From Eubacteriales bacterium (lineage in GTDB: Bacteria > Bacillota > Clostridia > Lachnospirales > Lachnospiraceae), in the NCBI GenBank assembly GCA_030526715.1, contig JAUNCG010000002.1, forward strand, positions 1 through 64,000: 64,000 bases of DNA, written 5' to 3'. The translations under genes were made by a program, and so were the position numbers. This document shows positions 18,919 to 26,392 of the stretch, in pieces. Below the pieces are notes generated by a model, which did no database searches, was not told where the DNA came from, and worked only from the letters and a program-made list of their open reading frames with translations. The stretch's first letter is position 1. Each line of letters opens with the position of its first letter.

Positions 18919-19021
18919 AAAAAAGGAATTTCGGGGAATAAATATATGATAAGATTTTTCCAAAATCACGGGATCGTTGTGGGAAAAGTGCGGTATCGTG
19001 AAAATAAAAGGAGGAGAAAAA

Positions 19022-22000
19022 ATGGTTAATTTCTTAGCAGGACTTCTTGGCCCGTTTGTGACGAGTCTCGGAGTCAGTGAGGCAGACTTACTTTCCTATC
19101 TCACACAGTTACAGGGTTACATTACAGGAATTCTGGTGGCTATCGTGGCGCTGATCGTGATCCTGATCGCAGCTCACTGGGCAAAAAAAGGTTTCCGTCA
19201 TGTAATTCGCTGGGAAGCAGTGATGGCGTTTTTTGTAGCGATTCTGGTAATGGTGAACTCGATCTGCTACGGACCGATGTATGCCAATGTTTCCGGTTTT
19301 CTGAACGCATCCAAGGCGGATCTCACAGAAGAGACTGTGAAGCAGAGTGAGGATATCATCAAGAGGATCGGTGAGGAAGGTATCGTTCTGGTGAAGAACA
19401 ACGGACTTCTTCCGCTGACGGAGGAGAAAAAGAGCTTGAACGTATTCGGTTGGGATTCCGTAAAACCGATCTTTGGCGGTACAGGTTCCGCAGGTTCTCA
19501 TACCGGCGACTCTGTCGGCATTCTGAAATCTCTGCAGGATGCGGGCTTTGCAACGAATGAGACGCTCACGAAGCTGTATACAGACTATGCACAGGAACGT
19601 CCGACGATTTCCATGCAGGCACAGGACTGGACACTTCCGGAGCCGACCGTAGACAGCTATACCGATGATCTGATGAATGAGGCAAAGGATTTCTCCGATA
19701 CCGCAGTGATCGTGATCGGTCGTTCCGGCGGTGAGGGTGCGGATCTTCCGAAGGACATGAATGCCGTGATACATGGTACTTATAATCCGGGTCTTCAGGT
19801 TTCCGCAGCGCCGGCAAACTGGCGTTATATGAATGCACATTATACCAACAATGGTAACTATGATGATTTTGAGGAAGGCGAGTCCTACCTTGAGCTGTCT
19901 GTTACCGAGGAGCAGATGGTTGAGAAGGTCTGCTCTGAGTTTGACAACGTTATCGTTGTGATCAACGCAAACAACACGATGGAGCTTGGCTGGGTAGATG
20001 AGTATGAGCAGATCGGCGCGGTACTTCTGGCACCGGGTGCAGGTCAGACCGGATTTGCGGCGCTGGGCGAGATCCTGAACGGTTCTGTGAATCCGTCCGG
20101 TAAGACGGCAGATACTTACGTAAAGGATCTGACCAGAACTCCGTACTACTACAATGTAGGTAACTTCTCTTACATGAATGCCGATGATCTGAAGCAGAAG
20201 TTTGCTGCGGCAGACGGCGCATACGAGGGAAATATCGCTTTTGTAAATTATGTAGAGGGTATCTATGTAGGCTATAAGTTCTTTGAGACCGCAGCAGTAG
20301 ATGGTCTGATGAAGTATGAAAATTATGTACAGTATCCGTTTGGCTACGGTCTGAGCTATACGACCTTCGAGAAGTCCATGGAAAACTTTAAGGACAATGG
20401 AGATACCGTTAGCTTTGATGTGAAGGTGACCAACACCGGCGATGTTGCAGGTAAGGATGTCGTAGAGGTTTACTTTACACCGCCTTACACGAATGGCGGG
20501 ATTGAGAAGGCTGCTGTGAATCTGATCCAGTTTGAGAAGACCGGAGAGATCAAGCCGGGTGAATCCGAGACAGTTTCCTTTGAGCTTGCGAAGGAAGATA
20601 TGGCTTCCTATGATTCTGAGGGACTGAAGCTTCAGGGCGGCGGATATATTCTGGAGGCAGGCGAATATGTAATTTCTGTTCGCTCTGATTCTCATACCGT
20701 CATTGCCGAGGAAGCTTTTGAGGTCGATGACGATATTGACTACAGCACAGAAGGACGTTCTACAGATAAGATTGCGGCAACCAACCAGTTTGAGGAATAT
20801 TCCCGTGGTGACTTTGTACAGTTGTCCCGTAAGGACAAGTTCGCAAATTATATGGAAGCAATCTCTGCTCCGGCGAAGGAAGCGTACAATCTTTCCGATG
20901 AGCTGCGTGCAGCAGTAACGGCAAATGCATTCGGTTCTTATGATCCGAGAGATTATGACAATGCGGATGATGAGATGCCGACAAGCGGCGCGGAGAATGG
21001 TCTGACACTGTATGACCTGAAGGGCGTGGATATTGATGATGCAAAGTGGGATACGCTTTTGGATCAGATGACCTTTGCTGAGATGGTAAATCTCGTAAAT
21101 GTCGGTGGATGGCAGACGGTAGAGGTCGCTTCTGTCGGCAAGATCGCAACATCCGATTGTGACGGACCGGCCGGTCTGAACAACTTTGTTACCAAGACTT
21201 ACGGTACCTCCTATCCGTCAGAGGTTCTTCTGGCACAGTGCTGGAGCAAGCAGCTGGCATACGAGGTAGGACAGTCCATGGGTCAGGAATTTGCAGATGC
21301 GAAGAACTTCGGCTGGTATGGACCGGCGATGAATACACATCGTTCCGCATTTGCAGGACGTAACTTTGAGTACTACTCAGAGGATGGCGTACTTGCAGGC
21401 TACCTTGCAATGAATCAGGTGAACGGCGCTGCTGAGAAGGGCGTATATGCTTACATTAAGCATCTTGCGCTGAATGATCAGGAGACAAACCGTGAGGCCT
21501 TCCTCATGACCTTTGCTTCTGAGCAGGCGATCCGTGAGACGTATCTGAAGCCGTTTGAGATCTGTATTAAGGGCTTCAAGGGAGTGTCTCAGGCGGTAAT
21601 GTCCTCCTACAACTGGATTGGAACCAAGCCGTCCTGCGCAAACAACGATCTGCTTCAGACCGTACTTCGCGGGGAGTGGGGCTTCAAGGGCATGGTGATC
21701 ACAGACTATGCAGGCTCTTATGGTTACATGATCTCTGACCATGCAGTAAGAAACGGCAACGATCTGATGCTCGGATACGGCAGTGCTTCTTCCACACAGT
21801 TCCCGATTGAGAGTGCGACTGTGACAAAGGCGCTTCGTACTTCCAGCAAGAATATCATGTATACGATCGTAAACAGCGGCTATTATGCAGACGGCAATCC
21901 GGTAGGCGGCATGTCCAATATGGATAAGCTCTTCCTGAAAGTCAATGTAGGCTGCGGTGTCGTGATCGCACTGATCGCGATTCTGGTACTGGTTCGCTAC

Positions 22001-22045
22001 TTCCTTAAGAAAAAGAAAGCTGCGAAGACAGAGAATGCAAAATAA
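19022..22045 (+). CDS. Membrane-anchored GH3 glycosidase with permuted domain order
   Basis: 1007 residues. The ATG at 19022 is set by AAAGGAGG upstream. Two membrane spans lie at about 35-58 and 70-90, and a third at the C-terminus (about 972-995), followed by a Lys-rich end. The GH3 C-terminal-type domain comes first (VLVKNNGLLPL near 120; PFGYGLSYT near 435), then a fibronectin-III-like domain. The catalytic barrel comes last (SDCDGPAG near 705; nucleophile Asp895 in VITDYAGS). This reversed order is known for some rumen beta-glucosidases, such as Butyrivibrio BglA; anchoring at both ends is less usual. The enzyme domain is inferred to face outward. It carries the shared direct-repeat operator. 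Confidence 0.9.
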   Translation: MVNFLAGLLGPFVTSLGVSEADLLSYLTQLQGYITGILVAIVALIVILIAAHWAKKGFRHVIRWEAVMAFFVAILVMVNSICYGPMYANVSGFLNASKADLTEETVKQSEDIIKRIGEEGIVLVKNNGLLPLTEEKKSLNVFGWDSVKPIFGGTGSAGSHTGDSVGILKSLQDAGFATNETLTKLYTDYAQERPTISMQAQDWTLPEPTVDSYTDDLMNEAKDFSDTAVIVIGRSGGEGADLPKDMNAVIHGTYNPGLQVSAAPANWRYMNAHYTNNGNYDDFEEGESYLELSVTEEQMVEKVCSEFDNVIVVINANNTMELGWVDEYEQIGAVLLAPGAGQTGFAALGEILNGSVNPSGKTADTYVKDLTRTPYYYNVGNFSYMNADDLKQKFAAADGAYEGNIAFVNYVEGIYVGYKFFETAAVDGLMKYENYVQYPFGYGLSYTTFEKSMENFKDNGDTVSFDVKVTNTGDVAGKDVVEVYFTPPYTNGGIEKAAVNLIQFEKTGEIKPGESETVSFELAKEDMASYDSEGLKLQGGGYILEAGEYVISVRSDSHTVIAEEAFEVDDDIDYSTEGRSTDKIAATNQFEEYSRGDFVQLSRKDKFANYMEAISAPAKEAYNLSDELRAAVTANAFGSYDPRDYDNADDEMPTSGAENGLTLYDLKGVDIDDAKWDTLLDQMTFAEMVNLVNVGGWQTVEVASVGKIATSDCDGPAGLNNFVTKTYGTSYPSEVLLAQCWSKQLAYEVGQSMGQEFADAKNFGWYGPAMNTHRSAFAGRNFEYYSEDGVLAGYLAMNQVNGAAEKGVYAYIKHLALNDQETNREAFLMTFASEQAIRETYLKPFEICIKGFKGVSQAVMSSYNWIGTKPSCANNDLLQTVLRGEWGFKGMVITDYAGSYGYMISDHAVRNGNDLMLGYGSASSTQFPIESATVTKALRTSSKNIMYTIVNSGYYADGNPVGGMSNMDKLFLKVNVGCGVVIALIAILVLVRYFLKKKKAAKTENAK

Positions 22046-22055
22046 ATGATTTGAC

Positions 22056-22104
22056 AAAGGGTACCGATAAACTCCGATGGAGTTTGTCGGTACCCTTTAA
22101 AATG
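22056..22104. terminator. Strong terminator between GH3 gene 3 and purC
   Basis: A 20-bp near-perfect stem starting AAAGGGTACCGA, with a three-base loop, ending CCCTTTAAAAT. It lies between convergent genes and probably works both ways. Confidence 0.85.
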
Positions 22105-22125
22105 TCTATGGGTGCTGGGTATGAA

Positions 22126-22998
22126 TTACTCCAACGGCTTTCCGGTCAGCAGCTCATAGGCCTGCAGATACTTACCGATGGTCTTCTCCACGATATCCTC
22201 AGGCAGCGTCCAGTTGTTATCCGGATTTGCCTTCAGCCAGTCGCGGGCAAACTGCTTGTCGAAGGACGGCTGTCCGTGACCCGGCTCATAACCGTCAGCC
22301 GGCCAGAAGCGGGAGCTATCCGGAGTCAGCATCTCGTCACCGATGACGATATTGCCGTTCTCGTCCAGACCAAACTCAAACTTGGTGTCGGCAATGATAA
22401 TGCCGCGGCTCAGGGCGTAATCCGCGCACTTCTTATAAAGAGCGATCGTGCAGTCGCGGAGCTTTGCAGCATACTCTTCGCCCTTACCCGGAAAATACTT
22501 TTCCAGATGAGCGATGCTTTGCTCATAAGAGATATTTTCATCATGGTCGCCAATCTCAGCCTTCGTAGAAGGTGTGTAGATCGGTTCCGGCAGCTTGTCC
22601 GATTCTTTCAGTCCTTCCGGAAGCCTGATTCCGCAGACGGTACCATCCTTCTGATAGCTGACCCAGCCGCTTCCGGTGATATATCCGCGCACAATACACT
22701 CGATGGGAAGCATGTTCAGCTTCTTGCACATCATGCTGTTGCCGTCAAACTTCGGCTGATGGAAGAACTCCGGCATATCCTTGACATCCGCGGAGATCAT
22801 ATGGTTCGGCAGAATATCCTGCGTAAAATCAAACCAGAACTTGGACATCTGTGTCAGTACGGTTCCCTTCTTAGTTACTACATTGTTCAGAATAACATCA
22901 AAGCAGCTGATGCGGTCGGTCGCAACCATGATCAGGCTGTCGCCGTTATCATAGATCTCACGAACCTTACCTTCTTTGATTGGCTTCATAGATTCCAT
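22126..22998 (-). CDS. purC: Phosphoribosylaminoimidazole-succinocarboxamide synthase
   Basis: 290 residues. It joins aspartate to CAIR with ATP in purine synthesis. The N-terminal KEGKVREIY and IVRGYITGSGW with the SAICAR-synthetase layout identify it. At about 290 residues it is the longer, yeast Ade1-like form rather than the 235-residue form. The ATG at 22998 was preferred over one five codons upstream because GAGGAG overlaps the latter and is correctly spaced for the former. It stands alone here; purB and purA are 39 kb away on the other strand. Confidence 0.95.
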   Translation of the reverse strand: MESMKPIKEGKVREIYDNGDSLIMVATDRISCFDVILNNVVTKKGTVLTQMSKFWFDFTQDILPNHMISADVKDMPEFFHQPKFDGNSMMCKKLNMLPIECIVRGYITGSGWVSYQKDGTVCGIRLPEGLKESDKLPEPIYTPSTKAEIGDHDENISYEQSIAHLEKYFPGKGEEYAAKLRDCTIALYKKCADYALSRGIIIADTKFEFGLDENGNIVIGDEMLTPDSSRFWPADGYEPGHGQPSFDKQFARDWLKANPDNNWTLPEDIVEKTIGKYLQAYELLTGKPLE

Positions 22999-23150
22999 AG
23001 TTTTTCTCCTCATGTAATAAATTCAAAATGTTTACAGTATATAGTTAAACAGATTTTACGGAAAAAATCAATTCACAAAATAAAAAAACAGACTTTCTTC
23101 TAAATTAAATATATTGTATGATAACGAAAGAAAATATTTGAGGTGAGAAC

Positions 23151-24524
23151 ATGAAATTTGATACCGGAAAAAAACTGTTATCAACAACACAGATCATCAT
23201 TCTGGCGTTTTTTGGAGCGATTCTGGTAGGGACGCTGTTACTGATGCTGCCGTGCTCTGCGGCGAGCAAAACCGTGACGCCGTTTCTCGACGCACTGTTT
23301 ACCGCAACGACCTCCGTGTGTGTAACAGGGCTGGTGACAGTAACCACCGCGACGCATTGGAGCCTGTTTGGTAAAATACTGATACTGCTTTTGATCCAGA
23401 TCGGAGGACTGGGTGTGATCACTATGACCACGCTGATCTTCATGATGCTGAGACGCAGAATATCTCTTGGATACCGGAAGCTTCTGGAGGACAGCTTTAA
23501 TCTGGATACCCTGTCTGGTATCGTTGCATTTTTGAAAAAAGTGGTACTGGGAACGCTGATCGTAGAAGGAATCGGAGCAATCTGCTGCCTGCCGGTATTT
23601 GCAAAAGACTATGGGTTAGGGAAAGGAATGTGGATCTCTGTTTTTCATGCAATATCTGCATTCTGCAACGCTGGGATCGATATTATTGGCGACAGCAGTC
23701 TGATGCCCTATGTCCACCATGTCTGGATGAATCTGGTGACCTCGGCTCTGATCATACTGGGGGGTATTGGATTTATCGTATGGTGGGATGTTGCGGGACT
23801 GGTGAGAAGACGACTGGGAGGAGCTTGCGGTAATAAAGGTACAGTGAGAAAAATATCGCTGCATAGTAAGGTGATTCTGGTTGTAACTGCATCGCTGCTG
23901 GCCGTGGGGACCTTGGGTTATTTTATATTTGAATATCATAACAGTGCGACGATTGGGGAGTTTGGCTTTGGAGAAAAGATACTTGCATGTTTTTTTCAAT
24001 CGGTAACGACCAGAACCGCAGGCTTTGCCGCTATTTCACAGAAAGGCCTGACACCTCCCTCTGTGCTGCTGACGTGTCTGTTGATGCTGATCGGGGGCTC
24101 CTCTACGGGAACAGCCGGAGGCGTAAAGACCGGAACGATTGCAGTGCTCATTCTGGCAGTAGCAGCAACGGTAAGAGGGCAGGAGGATGTGACTGTTTTC
24201 AGGAGGAGAATACCGCTGAACGTAGTGCGCAAATCCTTCGCGGTGGTGAGCGTCAGTATCGGCTTCAGCATCCTTGCGTTTTTTTTACTGTTTTTATTTA
24301 CCGGCGGCTCGGCGCAGGATATTTTGTTTGAGGTCTACAGCGCGCTTGGAACCGCAGGCTTATCGAGGGACTTTACAGCAAGTCTGAGTACCGTCGGTAA
24401 GCTGATCATCTGTGTGTGTATGTTTCTGGGGAGAGTGGGTCCCATGTCGATGGTGCTGGCATTTACCATGAGAAATACCCCGGAGTCTACAAGATATGTG
24501 GAAGAAGAAATTACAGTGGGCTAA
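23151..24524 (+). CDS. trkH: TrkH/KtrB-type potassium uptake membrane subunit
   Basis: 457 residues forming the ion-conducting subunit, with four repeated membrane-pore-membrane units. The selectivity-loop motifs are recognisable, e.g. TTSVCVTGL near 60, SAFCNAGID, TRTAGFA and SALGTAGLS. The length is closer to KtrB than to long TrkH. GAGGTGAG precedes the ATG. The regulatory RCK subunit follows 25 bases downstream, so the two form an operon. Confidence 0.95.
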   Translation: MKFDTGKKLLSTTQIIILAFFGAILVGTLLLMLPCSAASKTVTPFLDALFTATTSVCVTGLVTVTTATHWSLFGKILILLLIQIGGLGVITMTTLIFMMLRRRISLGYRKLLEDSFNLDTLSGIVAFLKKVVLGTLIVEGIGAICCLPVFAKDYGLGKGMWISVFHAISAFCNAGIDIIGDSSLMPYVHHVWMNLVTSALIILGGIGFIVWWDVAGLVRRRLGGACGNKGTVRKISLHSKVILVVTASLLAVGTLGYFIFEYHNSATIGEFGFGEKILACFFQSVTTRTAGFAAISQKGLTPPSVLLTCLLMLIGGSSTGTAGGVKTGTIAVLILAVAATVRGQEDVTVFRRRIPLNVVRKSFAVVSVSIGFSILAFFLLFLFTGGSAQDILFEVYSALGTAGLSRDFTASLSTVGKLIICVCMFLGRVGPMSMVLAFTMRNTPESTRYVEEEITVG

Positions 24525-24549
24525 GCAATATAACAGGAGTGATAAGAGA

Positions 24550-25209
24550 ATGAAGAAAAATTTTGCCGGAAAAAAATCATATGCCGTGTTCGGTATGGGA
24601 GAGTTTGGAAAAAGCGTTGCGCTGGAGCTGGCAAAGACCGGCGCGGATGTGATGGCAATTGACAGTCGGGAGGATGAACTGGCGGAGATTGCCGAGTATG
24701 TGACGGAAGCACGAGTGATGGACGCAACAGACGTTCGTGCGTATGAAAAGCTGGGATTGTCGAATATGGATGCGGTGGTGGTTGCCATTACTGGGAATAT
24801 GGATGCTACACTGATGGCGATTCTGCAGGCAGTGGAGGCGGAGGTGTCGGACATCGTGGTAAAGGCTCTGAATGATATTCAGGCTAAGATCTTTTGCAAG
24901 ATCGGGGCGACACAGATCATTACCCCGGAAAAAAGCGAAGGAATTCGTCTGGCAAGAACTCTGGCACGGTCTGATATATTTGAGTTTATAGAGCTTAGGG
25001 AAAACATCTGCATGCTGGAAATTTCTATGAAGAAAGAGTGGATCAACAAGACATTGGTGGAATTGAATCTGCGTGACCGCTATCGAATCAATGTGATTGC
25101 AGTTGTCCGGAATGGGGCAGCGAATATGGTCGTGGAACCCCAGACCAGACTGTTGGAGAACGATCATCTTGTGATCGTGACAGATAAGAAAAATATAAAA
25201 AAAATCTGA
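24550..25209 (+). CDS. trkA: TrkA/KtrA-type potassium uptake regulatory subunit
   Basis: 219 residues, cytosolic. The RCK_N Rossmann domain (GMGEFGKSVA nucleotide loop, acidic Asp after strand 2) is followed by an RCK_C ligand domain from about 140. The complex gates the TrkH pore with nucleotides. The ATG at 24550 was chosen because AGGAG lies ten bases upstream; a longer frame into trkH lacks a ribosome site. The stop codon is inside a terminator stem shared with the convergent gene. Confidence 0.94.
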   Translation: MKKNFAGKKSYAVFGMGEFGKSVALELAKTGADVMAIDSREDELAEIAEYVTEARVMDATDVRAYEKLGLSNMDAVVVAITGNMDATLMAILQAVEAEVSDIVVKALNDIQAKIFCKIGATQIITPEKSEGIRLARTLARSDIFEFIELRENICMLEISMKKEWINKTLVELNLRDRYRINVIAVVRNGAANMVVEPQTRLLENDHLVIVTDKKNIKKI

Positions 25210-25230
25210 GACTTAATGTCCCAGATTTTT
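25200..25230. terminator. Compact bidirectional terminator containing both genes' stop codons
   Basis: AAAAATCTGAGAC pairs with GTCCCAGATTTTT (one mismatch) around loop TTAAT. The trkA TGA lies in the left arm, and the stop of the convergent DUF624 gene lies in the loop. Confidence 0.85.
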
Positions 25231-25905
25231 GAATGCAGATCCGTCGAAGGTCGTCTCTTTTGGCGCGGATTCTTCTGTCTCCTCCGGAACATATTTGTCA
25301 AAGATACGCACAAGGAACCACGAGTTGAACAGAGCAATCAGGGAGCATCCGCACATCAGCCAGATCAGCAGACCATAGGTGAGGGTATAGCCATTCAGTA
25401 AGGTCACGAATACGGCAGCCACGGAAACCACCAGCATAACCAAAGTCTGAGGAAGATGACGAATGGACATCAATGCGGCATTCCTCACGGTATTAAGACT
25501 GGTGTTGTAGAATCTGGACAGTACCGGGAAAAGATACTGCAGTAGAATCGCAGTCAGCGTAGCAATCATCAGCAGTCCCATTCGCAGAGCTGTCATGAGG
25601 GAACCCTCCATGGCATTCATGATACGAAAATCGACAAACAGAATGCTCATAAATACCAGCAGGACGAGCCAGATCAGAGTCGCCTGCTTGAAATTCTGCT
25701 TAAAGGATTTGAAAAATCCACGGAGAATATAGGTCTCCTCGTTGCGTACCATCTTCAGCGTCATATAGTAGAGAGCTGTCCATGCGGCACCGATGGTGAA
25801 GACGGGGATACAGCAGAGTAGAAAAATGAGATTCAAAATAATAAGATCGGCCAGTCGGCTTAAAGCACGGAACAGGCCGTTATCCATATTGAATAATCTA
25901 TCCAT
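25213..25905 (-). CDS. YesL-like (DUF624) membrane protein
   Basis: 230 residues with about five to six membrane spans. The N-terminus MDRLFNMDNG and LLCCIPVFTIGAAWTA are typical of DUF624/YesL, a family often found near carbohydrate ABC transporters and of unknown function. The ATG at 25905 follows AAGGAAGG; a longer upstream frame would pass through the promoter. It is monocistronic here and shares a terminator with trkA. Confidence 0.88.
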   Translation of the reverse strand: MDRLFNMDNGLFRALSRLADLIILNLIFLLCCIPVFTIGAAWTALYYMTLKMVRNEETYILRGFFKSFKQNFKQATLIWLVLLVFMSILFVDFRIMNAMEGSLMTALRMGLLMIATLTAILLQYLFPVLSRFYNTSLNTVRNAALMSIRHLPQTLVMLVVSVAAVFVTLLNGYTLTYGLLIWLMCGCSLIALFNSWFLVRIFDKYVPEETEESAPKETTFDGSAFKNLGH

Positions 25906-25939
25906 AGTGATTGCCTTCCTTTTATAAGATACTGGCTTT

Positions 25940-25968
25940 AGTATAGCGGAAATGCGCAGAAAATGCAA
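25940..25968 (-). promoter_or_regulatory. Promoter of the DUF624 gene
   Basis: On the minus strand, TTGCAT (plus 25963-25968), 17-bp spacer, TATACT (plus 25940-25945). Confidence 0.7.
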
Positions 25969-26001
25969 CGTAGTGAAATATAAAAAAACTATGAAACGGA
26001 C

Positions 26002-26030
26002 TTGACTTTGCAAAAATCGTAGGTTACTAT
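26002..26030 (+). promoter_or_regulatory. Promoter of the ileS T-box transcript
   Basis: TTGACT (26002-26007), 17-bp spacer, TACTAT (26025-26030). It lies just upstream of the T-box stem I. Confidence 0.75.
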
Positions 26031-26047
26031 TAGAGACGATATTAAAA

Positions 26048-26350
26048 AGCAAAGACGAAGAGAGTACATCTATATGTTTCTATATATTTAGGAAGCAACA
26101 CGATGATCTCAGCGAGTCGGGGAGGGTGAGAGCCCGATATCGGTAGGATAGATGGAAAATCACTTCTGAGCTGCACAGTCGAGTGCTGTGGATACAACGC
26201 AGGTTCTGTATGAGATGAGAGCAAGGTGTATTTACCCAAGACATTAGATTGTGACGGTTGCCCACCGTTATGAGGGACGCATATGTTGGTATGAAGTAAC
26301 AGGTGGTACAGCGAGATTCTCGTCCTTTTACGGATGAAGGATCTTTTTTT
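26048..26350 (+). ncRNA. T-box riboswitch (isoleucine, AUC specifier)
   Basis: A leader of about 300 bases before ileS. Stem I begins with GAAGAGAGTA and closes with CACTTC. The likely specifier is ATC at 26159-26161 followed by A (isoleucine codon). The T-box core AGGTGGTACAGCG is at 26301-26313. The terminator is 26315-26350: GATTCTCGTCC, loop TTTTAC, GGATGAAGGATC, then seven T. Uncharged tRNA-Ile should stabilise the antiterminator and turn on ileS and probably glgP behind it. Confidence 0.93.
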
Positions 26351-26392
26351 ATAACTGTTTCCGCTGTTATGCAAGAAAGAGAGGAGTTAATC

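Noticed and set aside
19109-20695. 528-codon frame antisense to the third GH3 gene
   Set aside because: A reverse-frame shadow with no ribosome site or known domain.
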